From a virus, in IMG/VR virus record IMGVR_UViG_3300030108_000125, positions 1-62,205 of that record: a stretch of 62,205 bases of DNA. One strand, 5' to 3'. Position numbers and translations under genes: made by a program. Under the pieces are notes generated by a model. That model did not search any database, had not been told where the DNA came from, and worked only from the letters and a program-made list of their open reading frames with translations. Positions 32,010-42,400 of this stretch are shown piece by piece; the first letter of the stretch is position 1, and every line of letters begins with the position of its first letter.

Positions 32010-32411
32010 ATGGGTGACTATTCAAATGCACCTGCCGATAAAATGACAAGAGCGTATCTAAAAATACGTAACAAACGTGCAGAATTAAAAGCGGCATTTA
32101 CAAAAGAAGATGATGAGTTGGCACGTCAACTCGACACTTTAAAACGCGCACTTCTTAGCTATTGTGATCGTAACAAAGTTGAGAGTGTTAGAACCGATGA
32201 GGGGTTATTCTTTCGGTCACAACGCACCAAGTATTGGACAAGCGATTGGGATGCTATGCACAAGTTTGTAATAGAACACGCTGTGCCTGAGTTGTTTGAT
32301 AAAAGATTAAATCAGACAAACATGAAGCAATTTTTGGAGGAGAACCCTGAGTTACAACCTGAAGGCTTAAAGATTGACAACGAGTATGTCATATCAGTTA
32401 GGAAGAAATAA
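32010..32411 (+). CDS. Coiled-coil protein, possibly Gam-like
   Basis: A 133-residue protein. The ATG at 32010 is at good distance from AAGGAGGAG; 32004 is too near. It has an N-terminal coil (RAELKAAFTKEDDELARQLD), then SVRTDEGLFFRSQRTKYWTS and a helical end. The coil followed by a short beta region recalls Mu Gam, which guards DNA ends from host RecBCD. The position next to helicase and nuclease genes fits, but the link is weak. Confidence 0.5.
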   Translation: MGDYSNAPADKMTRAYLKIRNKRAELKAAFTKEDDELARQLDTLKRALLSYCDRNKVESVRTDEGLFFRSQRTKYWTSDWDAMHKFVIEHAVPELFDKRLNQTNMKQFLEENPELQPEGLKIDNEYVISVRKK

Positions 32412-32662
32412 TGACGGCACCATTCGTCCCAATAGAAGATTTAGCTAGCCACTTAGCTGTATCAATATCCACCGTAAGAGGGTGGGTTCGTCAGGGTCAC
32501 ATACCTGATGATACTTATTTAAAGATCAACAACGTATATCGTTTTGACAAAGAGGCTGTGTCTAAGGCGTTGTTGAAAAGAACCAGCCCACCACCTGTGC
32601 GATACACATCGCATGACAACACACAGTACGAGGAAGATTTAGACCTCGACAGAGACATATAG
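32411..32662 (+). CDS. Helix-turn-helix DNA-binding protein (MerR/excisionase type)
   Basis: An 83-residue protein with a wHTH: FVPIEDLASHLAVSISTVRG, then WVRQGHIPDD and a YRFDKEAV wing. It is the clearest small DNA-binding regulator in the window and could be an early-gene regulator. No integrase gene accompanies it, so an excisionase role is unlikely. It overlaps the previous stop by one base. Confidence 0.72.
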   Translation: MTAPFVPIEDLASHLAVSISTVRGWVRQGHIPDDTYLKINNVYRFDKEAVSKALLKRTSPPPVRYTSHDNTQYEEDLDLDRDI

Positions 32663-32671
32663 GAGAACAGT

Positions 32672-33361
32672 ATGGCAGACGCGTATAAGATAATGGGTGC
32701 AGAAGCACTATGGCCCAAGTTGGATAGAACTTATCACTTTGATAAAAAACTTAATCAAAGTGTGCCTTGTGATCCGATGGCACCAAATGCTGAATATTCC
32801 CTCGAATTGAAGATGGATAGCGAGACAGCTAGGCAGTTATATGTAGCTATGGTAACCGCTTATAAGAAAGACAAACAAAAAGGTTGGCCTGATGCACCGT
32901 CCAACCCAATGACAAAACACGATGATGGTACACGCACCGTCAAGTGCACACTAAAAGGCCAGTACAACGGATCAGTTACACGCAAGCCTTTACAAGTTGA
33001 TTCGAGAAACAATCCTATGCCGGATGATTTTCAGCTTACTACAGGCAGCATTGTAAACGTAGGTGTAACATTTTATCCCTATAAATACATGTCTAACGAG
33101 CCGAGCGTGTCACTTCGCTTACGTCAGTTGCAGGTTGTGCAGCTTGCAGATCGCACTATTCGCAGCATGTTCGATGTTGTTGATGATGGCTATGTTCACA
33201 ATGAAGAGAGCATGTTTTCTAGTAACGTAGTAGATATGCCACAGAAAGAAGAGGTTTCTGAACCAGAGCCAGAACCAGTTAAAACTACAAGCAAGAAGGC
33301 TGCATCTGGTGGTTCTACTGGTAGTTCATTGGATGACATTTTAGATAACTGGGACGACTAG
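32672..33361 (+). CDS. ssDNA-binding-like protein (DUF2815-type pattern)
   Basis: A 229-residue protein with a beta-rich OB-like core of about 165 residues (TRTVKCTLKGQYNGSVTRKP, SIVNVGVTFYPYKYMSNEPS, VSLRLRQLQVVQLAD) and an acidic C-terminal tail (SLDDILDNWDD). Phage ssDNA-binding proteins typically end in such a tail, which recruits replication partners. It lies between helicase and primase genes. The assignment is by fold pattern and place. Confidence 0.7.
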   Translation: MADAYKIMGAEALWPKLDRTYHFDKKLNQSVPCDPMAPNAEYSLELKMDSETARQLYVAMVTAYKKDKQKGWPDAPSNPMTKHDDGTRTVKCTLKGQYNGSVTRKPLQVDSRNNPMPDDFQLTTGSIVNVGVTFYPYKYMSNEPSVSLRLRQLQVVQLADRTIRSMFDVVDDGYVHNEESMFSSNVVDMPQKEEVSEPEPEPVKTTSKKAASGGSTGSSLDDILDNWDD

Positions 33362-33369
33362 TTAACATA

Positions 33370-33398
33370 GCGCGGTCTAACAAGGCCGCGCATTTTTT
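33370..33398 (+). terminator. Rho-independent terminator before the primase-helicase gene
   Basis: GCGCGG and CCGCGC arms with a ten-base loop, followed by A and six T bases. It would reduce read-through from the ssDNA-binding gene into the primase gene. No obvious promoter follows it before 33418, so the primase gene relies on leakage. Confidence 0.82.
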
Positions 33399-33417
33399 CT
33401 AACAGTGGATGAGAACA

Positions 33418-36177
33418 ATGAACACCCAAGACTTTTTGGGTTCTGTGTTAAGTGACGAAGGGTATTACTGCATAACCATAATCAAAGGGGATTATGTTAA
33501 AAACAACTTTTACGAAACATTAGACGAGGCAATAGAGCAAGCTAATAATTTTAACGCCTCAGAGTATAATGTTTACTTCGCTTTAAGTACCTTCATAGAG
33601 CCGATTAACCGCAAGCAAATAAATGTCCAAGGAGTAAAATCTTTCTTCTTTGATTTGGACTGTGGTCCACTAAAAGATTTTACATCGCAAGACGAAGCGT
33701 TAAAAAAATTAAACTGGTTTTGCAAAAATAACCGATTACCCAGACCAACTATAATTAATTCTGGTAACGGGTTACATGTATACTGGCCTCTAGCTGCAGC
33801 AGTTGATGAAGCTACATGGTATCCAGTTGCAGAGAGCCTCAAGCAGTTATGCGCCAAACAAAACTTTCCTGCTGACCCGTCCCGTACATCTGATGCGTCT
33901 AGTATATTACGTGTACCTAATACACATAATTATAAAGAGGATGAGCCTAAACCCGTATTTTTATTAGGCGGCTATCTTGCGAAACCCATAGAGTTTTCCA
34001 AGTTTGAAGATAGTGTTGGTGGTGCGATACCAGTTCCTTATAGGTTTAAACCCAGTGCGTATAAGGATGCACTCAATGCACAAAGCACAGGTAGTTTTAA
34101 ACGGCTAATGGAGAAGACCAAAAACGGTCAAGGGTGCCAGCAAATAGAATATATTATAGAGAACCAAGCCACTGTGTCTTATGACATGTGGAGAGCGGGT
34201 CTTTCTATCGCTAAGGTGTGTGAAGATGGAGACAAGGCAGCGGAAGCCATGTCCAAACACCATCCAGATTACAGTTTTGACGAGACAATTCGAAAAATGA
34301 TGGACACAGGGGGGCCACAATACTGTAGTACCTTTGCTACGCACAATCCTGATGGCTGTGCAGGCTGTCCTAACATGTTAACTATAAGTACCCCAGCACA
34401 ACTTACAAAAATAGTACAAGAAGCCAAACCAGATGCTAATGTGCCAGATTACCCAGCACCATACATACGTGGTAAAAACGGCGGTGTGTATATGCGCACC
34501 AAAGATGAAGAGGGTAACCCAAAAGAAGAACTTATTTATCTAAACGATTTTTACGCTACTCATAGAATGCAAGACCCAGAAGAAGGCGAAGTTATTGCAT
34601 TTGCATTACATTTACCTAAAGATGGGATAAGAAGATTTAATGTGCCTTTAGGCTCTTTGACATCACGTGAGGAACTAAGAAAGGCATTATCTTATAAAGG
34701 TGTAACTTCTTATGGAGACGAGCTTAGTAGGATTATGAAATACATACAGGCATGGGTAAACGAGTTACAGCAAACAAATGCAGCCGACATCGCTTACACG
34801 CAATTTGGTTGGACAGACGATGAAAAGATGGACGCATTTGTTTGGGGTGACAGGTTAGTATTAGAAGACGAGGTAAGGTATAACCCGCCTTCTGCTAAAA
34901 CATCTTCTTTTATAGAATACATGCAACCCACTGGTAGCGCAGAACGCCAGAAAGAAATCATGGAATTTTTTAATAGAGATGGCCTTGAGTTGCACCAATT
35001 CTCAATCTGCATGGGGTTTGCCTCTCCTCTTATGGCCTTCACAGGCCTGTTCAGTTTTCTAGCGCATCTCAATGGTGGGTCAGGCGTGGGTAAAACTACA
35101 GCTTTATATGCCAACACAGGTATATGGGGTGATCCTGTAGGTATGTGCGTAGGGTCAAACGACACGTTATACTCTAGACAGAACAGATCAGAGCGTTTGA
35201 AAAACATATCGTGCAACGCTGACGAACAGTCGGAGATGACCCCGAAGGACGTATCCAGATTTTGTTACACACAAGCGGAAGGTAAACAACGTAATAGGTT
35301 AAAGAGTAGTGGTAACGAAGAGCGTTACAGGGGTGCGCCTTGGAGACAGACAGGTTTGTCTACAGGAAATATAAGTTTTTGGGAGTTCCTGCAAAAAGAA
35401 CGCGGTAACCCCGAAGCACAGATGCAGCGCGTGTTAGAATTTGATGTGGTTAAATACATTACCAAAGATCGCTTTGCGCAGATGCGACAGGAGGAAGGTT
35501 TCTCTTTAGCAGAAACATCTAACCTATTTAAGGACGTGCAGGTAAACTACTGTAACTTTACGATAGAGTATCTTCAATATGTTATGAAAAACCGCGCTCA
35601 AATAGAAAGTATTTATAACGGTGTCAAAGCAAGATTAGATAAAGAAGCAGACCTTACCCCTGTAAATAGGTTTTGGTCTGCTGGCTGTGCTTGCACCATA
35701 ACAGGCTGCATTGTAGCGAAGCAGTTAGGTATAATAAATTATGACCACAAGAAATTATTTAAGTGGGTAGTAAAAGAACTAATACGCGCAAAAGAAGAAG
35801 TGGAAGGCGCTAAACCTAATGTATCGAACATAATAGCAGAGTTTGCTGGAGCGCATTGGGGCAACATACTAAAGATAAAAAGCACAGAAGATGCTAGAGA
35901 AGAAGACTTGATAGTCCCAGAGCAGAACCCCCGCACCAAAATTATAGGGCGATATGAAACAGACACGAAACTTCTGTTTATTCCTACTAAGGAACTAAAA
36001 GATTATCTAGTAGATAGGTTCATACATTATGCCTCAACAGTAAAAATGTTAAAAGATGAAATGGGGGCCGTCACTAAAAGTGTTCGTTTAACAACAGGCA
36101 CCAGCTTACGCCTGCCTTCACAATACTGCATAGTTGTTAAGATGGATGGGTTAGATGATACCATTGAGGCTGGATGA
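33418..36177 (+). CDS. Primase-helicase: AEP-like primase plus DUF927-type ATPase
   Basis: A 919-residue fusion. The N-terminus resembles an archaeo-eukaryotic primase: FFFDLDCG (D79, D81) and SGNGLHVYWPL (H120), then RVPNTHNYK. The C-terminal half is a DUF927-type ATPase with Walker A NGGSGVGKTT (K559), CNADEQSEM as a possible Walker B and a long helical end. One protein can thus prime and unwind DNA, replacing separate DnaG/DnaB. I choose ATG 33418, which has GAGA upstream; 33409 is an alternative. Confidence 0.85.
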   Translation: MNTQDFLGSVLSDEGYYCITIIKGDYVKNNFYETLDEAIEQANNFNASEYNVYFALSTFIEPINRKQINVQGVKSFFFDLDCGPLKDFTSQDEALKKLNWFCKNNRLPRPTIINSGNGLHVYWPLAAAVDEATWYPVAESLKQLCAKQNFPADPSRTSDASSILRVPNTHNYKEDEPKPVFLLGGYLAKPIEFSKFEDSVGGAIPVPYRFKPSAYKDALNAQSTGSFKRLMEKTKNGQGCQQIEYIIENQATVSYDMWRAGLSIAKVCEDGDKAAEAMSKHHPDYSFDETIRKMMDTGGPQYCSTFATHNPDGCAGCPNMLTISTPAQLTKIVQEAKPDANVPDYPAPYIRGKNGGVYMRTKDEEGNPKEELIYLNDFYATHRMQDPEEGEVIAFALHLPKDGIRRFNVPLGSLTSREELRKALSYKGVTSYGDELSRIMKYIQAWVNELQQTNAADIAYTQFGWTDDEKMDAFVWGDRLVLEDEVRYNPPSAKTSSFIEYMQPTGSAERQKEIMEFFNRDGLELHQFSICMGFASPLMAFTGLFSFLAHLNGGSGVGKTTALYANTGIWGDPVGMCVGSNDTLYSRQNRSERLKNISCNADEQSEMTPKDVSRFCYTQAEGKQRNRLKSSGNEERYRGAPWRQTGLSTGNISFWEFLQKERGNPEAQMQRVLEFDVVKYITKDRFAQMRQEEGFSLAETSNLFKDVQVNYCNFTIEYLQYVMKNRAQIESIYNGVKARLDKEADLTPVNRFWSAGCACTITGCIVAKQLGIINYDHKKLFKWVVKELIRAKEEVEGAKPNVSNIIAEFAGAHWGNILKIKSTEDAREEDLIVPEQNPRTKIIGRYETDTKLLFIPTKELKDYLVDRFIHYASTVKMLKDEMGAVTKSVRLTTGTSLRLPSQYCIVVKMDGLDDTIEAG

Positions 36178-36376
36178 TCTAAACCCTGACGGAGTGCATA
36201 TTACAGTAAACTGGAACAAATTGGTGGTTGGAGCCTCTGTGTTCATACCCTGCATCAATACCGAAAAGGCTAGGGAGCAACTCAAACGTGTGGCCCAGAT
36301 GAAACAATATGAGACAACTACGCACATATGTATAGAAAATGGCATGTGGGGGGTTCGCATGTGGAGATTGTTATGA
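36155..36376 (+). CDS. Small protein at the end of the early block
   Basis: A 73-residue protein, MIPLRLDDLNPDGVHITVNW and onward. It overlaps the primase-helicase end by 23 bases in another frame. It has an alpha/beta character with a basic helix (EKAREQLKRVAQMKQY) and ends before the strong terminator. Function unknown. Confidence 0.6.
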   Translation: MIPLRLDDLNPDGVHITVNWNKLVVGASVFIPCINTEKAREQLKRVAQMKQYETTTHICIENGMWGVRMWRLL

Positions 36377-36430
36377 TATGTGGTAATTGACAACATGGTC
36401 CACACTACCTGTTGTTCTCCTCCCTGTTGT

Positions 36431-36456
36431 ACCCCCGCTTCGGCGGGGGTTTTTTA
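36431..36456 (+). terminator. Strong terminator between convergent early and late blocks
   Basis: ACCCCCGC-TTCG-GCGGGGGT, a perfect eight-base stem with a tetraloop, followed by T bases on the + strand. The last bases overlap the stop codon of the late gene read from the other side. On the - strand no T tract follows, so it acts mainly on early transcripts. Confidence 0.95.
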
Positions 36457-39400
36457 TTCTGACAAGTCTTGATAACCTGCTCTTATAGCCATCAAAGTAT
36501 CTTTGTAGGTGGGAGATAGTAGCACACCGTTTAGCATGTCCTGAGATGTCTCCATATGCTTGCTCAAAGACCGTTTTAGGAATGCAGGTGTAACCGCTGC
36601 TTCTGGGTGGCGTCTGTTAAAATCCATCATTTTAGAGAATACATTTCTGGTTTCTGCTATATCACCTTGCCGTAGCGCAACGTAATACTTTCTTGATAAT
36701 TCGCTACGCTTACGGTTTACAGTCTTATCTATTTTCTTTAGCTGACGGCTTATGTCACTGGCTTGTGTGTAACCTGCTGCTTGTATGCCGCCAGTTAGGG
36801 CCAGCAGTTCCAACCAGTTAAAATCATCATAGATCGGATCGCCTCGTCTAGTGAGCGCACCTTCATCTCTTTGATAACGATACAAACCTTTGTACGCGTT
36901 TGCCACGGCTGTAGGCATGAGGTTTTCTATACCTCTTTCTGTAAAACCATTTCCTAAATCTTCTATACCACGTTTAATTCTGTTTGCTGTAGATAGCGCA
37001 GGGCCACCAATGTAAAACCCGATTGTCTCTTCCAAAGATGGATCAGGATTGTATTTGTTTTCCTGTATCAACAAACCCGTAAGCGCGGTACGAGATGCTG
37101 TGTCTAAACCTGTTAGAGCTACGAGTGGACCTTTGTACCATCCCTCTCCTACGTTCCTACGAACAAGCGTATCAAAATCTTCTTCCTCATCGTCTAGGAA
37201 AAACAAGTTAGATATAAGTCTCACGGCACCGTATACTGGAATACCTTGCAATCCAGCAAAGAACAGAGCCGAACCGTGAATGCCTAAAAGTATACCAAAT
37301 GCTTCTTTTGCCTTGTCTTTGTCTTTTGCGTAAGCAGCGTCTATAAATCGTTTAGCTTGCTTAAACATACTATAGTACATCTGTAGGCCATAACTCTTAT
37401 ACATCAGGGCTACGCGTCCAACTCCCTCGCGTGCAAGGCTTGGTCCTGTTTCAAGATAAGCACCGCCATTCGCTTCTTGTGTCATATAGATAGCTTCTTC
37501 TACGGCTTCTTGTATCTGTTCTGGTGTAGGTTGTTTACCTCCAGTGAGTTTATTTAGATGCAGTTTATAAGCCGCTATCATTGTAGTCTGACGGTTTAGT
37601 TTTTCTGCATGGTTAAACAGGTACGCGGATAAGCCAGACACATAGTCTGCAATATTACCAACCCCACCACGTTTTGCTCTCGCTGCCTCATCCAGCCCCA
37701 TACTCTCGGCAAGATAACTTTGACTTACTAGCTGCCCTCTCTCCGCAGCGACTTTGACCAGCGGTGCAAGTTCTGTAAGTTCCCTACGCATCGCATCTGG
37801 TATGTCAGGATCGTTCTTTACTTTTATATTACCGTCTTGGTCGATATCATAATAATCACGTAGGGAGTTAAATTTCTTAAATCCACCGTTGATATTAGTG
37901 ACGGTGCCCCCAGCGTTTGTCAGTGCTTTGTATGTTTCAGAAACACCATACTTACCACTTAGATACGGGGCCACAAATAGAGGTATCTGTGATAAGTTAA
38001 CCAGAGCAGAAGAGGCGTTGAACCCGATTGTATAGACAAACGCAATCTGATTTAGCCTACGCCCTACTTCTTCAAAACTTCTTTGTGATCCTTGCCGTGC
38101 AAATTGCCCTCTACCCAGAAGTTCTGCTTTTGAATCTTCAAATGCTATAGGTGGCACGTCTTTAGGTTTTTCAGTTTCTCTAATTTTCTTTTCTACAGCA
38201 CGGATGTTTGCCGCAGCCGCTAGTTTTGCAGCTTGCACTGCGATGTCATAGCCCTTCGTCCTAAGAGCGTACATGCTGTCCTCTTTAAATCCCGGCCTAC
38301 CCTGACGTGGCTGCAACTGTTTAGCAAAAGATGTTTCAGGTAGCGTGGCAATGAACACGCGCATGACTTCTTCTATAGCCTTTGACTCTACTCCAGCTTT
38401 TTCCAACGCCCGTACAATGTCATATGCAAAATTAGGGTTGGTTTTTGTTTCATAATCTTTTGCTGATAACTCTCCATCCGTGGCTTTCGCATCTGCGTAT
38501 GACGGATCAGCCTCTACCTCTTTAAGCGCTCTGTCCCGTTCATCACGCGTATCGAACATCTCAACAATAAATTCTTCTCGCTTACTACGAGGGTCTTTTG
38601 CTCTATACGTTAGTTTGTAATTTCCTTCACGAACCAACGGGAAGTATACTTCTAACGTGCCTGCTTCAAATAACTTATCATAGATACTTTTCTTTACACG
38701 CCCAGCAAGCTCTGGGTCTCCACTCTCTTTACCTAACGCGTCAATCTCATTGAGCACAGTCTGTCTAGCCCGCTCGTACTGTTTTCTGTAGTGCTCTCGC
38801 ATTAGGTCGTAAGCTTTTTTGCCGTCACCTCGCAGCCCGTTCTTCTTTATGTGATCTTGCTGCTGCTTCCATATGTCAAAAAGAGGGTTGCCGCTTGGAT
38901 CAAACTTATCTTCGTATCGTTTCTTTGCCTCTGCTGCTGGTATGAACGGGTCTACCTGATAAATAGTAGCGCCAAAATCTGCGTGATAAATAAGTTGATT
39001 TAGCGCCACAACTTTATCATCGCCCATTCTTTTAAATATAGCTTGTACTTCTTCCACTTTCTCTTTTGTGGCTTGGGTTGCAATGGATATAGCACCGCGC
39101 TGCTCCAATATGGCCTTGTCTAAATCGTACCCTAGATTGCCAAACCCATAACGCTGTACGATGTCGCCCAAGGCTTGGTTAGCCATGAGTTTAAAGAACA
39201 ACTTTCGAGGTTTAGATGCAGCGTCCCTAATGAAATTTCTGGAATTATCTATGAACTTTTGTTTGTCAAAGTCTTTAGTCAGTTTGCGTTGCGTTGCGCC
39301 AAGCCTGCGTGCAGCCTCTTTAACATCTTTTATATTACCTAACGCATATTGCCCATCACCCCTATAGTCAGGGTCCGGGCGAAGTATGGCTTCTATCAAA

Positions 39401-42400
39401 CCGTTTAACTTGTCATCTCCTGTAATCTCTCTCGGTTTACCCACGAGAGCACGTACCGCGTTCTTGAACTTATCGTAAAGTGTTTCTTCTTTTCCTTCTA
39501 AACGGCGTATCAAAATGTTCTTAAATTTTTGGTTGGACAAAATTTCAGCCGCAAATTCTGCCATGTCTGATAGACCGTAGTGCGTTGGTATCTCACTGTC
39601 AGGGTCTTGTAGCAGCCGTCTGGCTTCGTCATACGCCTCTTTCAATTTTTCTTTAGCAGCTTTCTCTGCGTCTTTAAGCTTGCTCATAGGTTCTGTTGCT
39701 ATCTTGACCGTTAAGGCATGAGCAGTTTCATGCAACAACGTATGCGCGTCCATCCCTCTAACACTATCAATAAATATTGTTTTTGTTTTTGCGTCATACA
39801 GACCCTGCACCGCTTCGCCCTTGTCATTGGTCAGGTTCTTTTTAATTTTAAGTGTAACACCATAACCTCGCAAAAATGTTTTAAACTTAGTAGCCATACC
39901 GCGTATAAACGGGTCTTTAGCTCCAGTTAACACCTCCAGTGCACCGTCAATATCACCCTCTGACATAGCTCTTTCAAGACTGCCGATGCGCCCTGTTAGG
40001 GTTCGCACATAATCGTTAGCGTTCTTTTCGCCAAACAGTGTGTCGTCTATGGTGCGTTTGCTTTCGATATTTTCTTTTGCAATCTCAGCGTTGCGCTGTA
40101 ACTCATCTAATATTTTAGCATCGCTTGCATCTTTATTATCGTCTACAAGCTTGATTACTTTTCTGGCGGCTGAAGGCGCTACGCCAGCTTCGCCTGTTTT
40201 TGGAGGAAATAAAATGTCAATATACGCATCTTCTATAGCGGCCTCTACATTTGGATACCGTTCAAGGTAACGTCTTGTCTCCACATTCTTTTTCGTTTCT
40301 TCAAGCTTATCAAAGATGGCTTTGTTTAATTTATTAGATAGACGGTTCTCAGCATCCACTGCCCCGGCACGCAAGTCTCGTTGTTTTGCCACTGAGCTAA
40401 ACTTGTTAAGCTTATTCCAACGTCTGCGTAGTGCCTGTCCAAAATTCGTTTCAGTGCCTTTGCGTTGCGTAGTGTCTCTAGGAGGAGCTAGTGACGAGTC
40501 ATCTACAAAAGTTTTTTCCCCTGTTCTCTTTAACGTTTTACGGTCAACCTTAACTCTTGTGCCGGGTATAACTTGCCCTGTTGGACGATCTGGACCTTGA
40601 AATGTCAGTGCACTTGGCTTTCCTTTTTTTGCAGCAGCAGCACTTGTAACATCAGACCTGTCATCTTCCAATCTTCTGCTGTCAGATGTTTTAGCCTCTG
40701 TGGTGGCTTGAAGGTCTTTTTGTCCTGTTCCCACACTTTTTCTATCACTTGCATCGCCTTTTCTAAGTCCTGCATCGACAGGTGAGGCGGCAGGTGTACT
40801 TTCTCCAGTGACATTTTTTAACTCATTTTTTGGGGCAACTAGTTTTTCTAACTCTATCTGTTTTGGGTCTTTTATAGCTTCTTGCCTAGCCGCAACTTCT
40901 GCCACGGGGTCTTTTGCGCGTATTATGTCAGATGCACGGCGCAAACTCGTCATTTCTTGCTTTGTCGCCTTGGTATTTGCAAGCCCCGCATCTGCTAACG
41001 CTTTTTCATATAACCTACGCAATGCTTCTGGCCTACGCACCTCACCCGCATTAGCCACCGTGTCTTGAAGTATTCTTGTGCGTGTAGCTTTAGTTTGTGC
41101 CGCTCGGTCTGTTGCTAGTTTACCTTGCGCAGTTTCTGCGGCTGACTCGGCCCTTGTTTGTCCTTGCTGGCGTTTTACCGCTTCTTCCGCTTCAATTTCT
41201 CTAGCAAGTGCGCTTTCTTCATCCATTATGTCTACAAGATCACGTTCTCGTGGTCCTTGTATTGGTGCTTCCCCTGTTATAATTTTAGGTGTTATTTTTG
41301 CGGGCTGTGCACGCTGACGATCCTGTTCTAATTCTGCGGCTAACAAGTCGGGTTGCACAAACGCCGCTATATCGTCACGTTCTAAGGCGGCTTGTTCTTC
41401 ACGCCTACGTGCCGCTGCCTGCACTGCACTGCGCCCTGCTAACGCATCAGCTACAGCCGTTTGTCTACGTGACTCAGGTGTTGGTTCTTCAGGCGTGGTG
41501 AGTTCGTCTTCTATTTCTTCCCTAGCTCTTTGCGCTAGTTTAGACCCACGTTTTTGTGTTTCTTCAGCCACAACCTTCTCAAGGTCAGGTAAAGTTATGC
41601 CTGTGCGCGTTACAATATCTTGCATTTCGCCAAGGGCGACATCACCCTCAGCATCTAATATCCTGCCTATATCTGCACGTGCTTGGGCCTTAGCTCTTTC
41701 TGGCGCTGCGTATTCTATTTGTTTTGTGGGTGGCGGTAATAATCCAGCAATACCTTCTCTTTGATCTGTTATACCAAGTGGTGCCTCTTCGGTAGTTGGC
41801 GTAGGTGCCTTACGGCTGTTAGTAAACGCATCTACAAGGAACTGTATGGTAGCACCCGCACCGCCACCTAGTGCAGCAGACTCGCCTGTGCCTTCAAATA
41901 TAGCACGGTCTGGATTGTACCCACGCTCCGCTAAGTTTTGTACAATCTCTGCAGTAACCTCTTGCGCTGCTTCTGCGCCACCTGTGACACTTGCGTTGGT
42001 TATACGTTGCCCTATGGTTTCTACTGTTTCTGGCCCAAGCTGATCTATAAGTTTATTAATTGCAGGTACATCAACAGCACGCATAAACCGTCCAAGTGGT
42101 AATACCTCTAACACGCCAAATGGAGCAGCTTGTCGAATAGCACGGTTGCGTTCTTCTTGAGTTGCGCCTGCTGCACGGGCACGTTCACTAGCTTCACCCG
42201 CTGCGGTTCCTATGCCCAATAATGCACCTGCACCTGTAGCAATCCCTGTAGTAGCGGCAGCACTAAGAGTCACAGGAGCAGCAGCAATACCTGCCGCGAT
42301 ACCTGCAATAGGCGCAACAAAACCAGCAATAGAACCAAATGTCTGTCCAATTTTGTAAGATAAGTCGTCTTGGTCGCCGCCTTTGGGTTTTAACGCAGCA

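Noticed and set aside
32411-32662. Excisionase, implying a temperate phage
   Set aside because: No integrase, repressor-cro pair or attachment site is seen; the HTH alone is not evidence for lysogeny.
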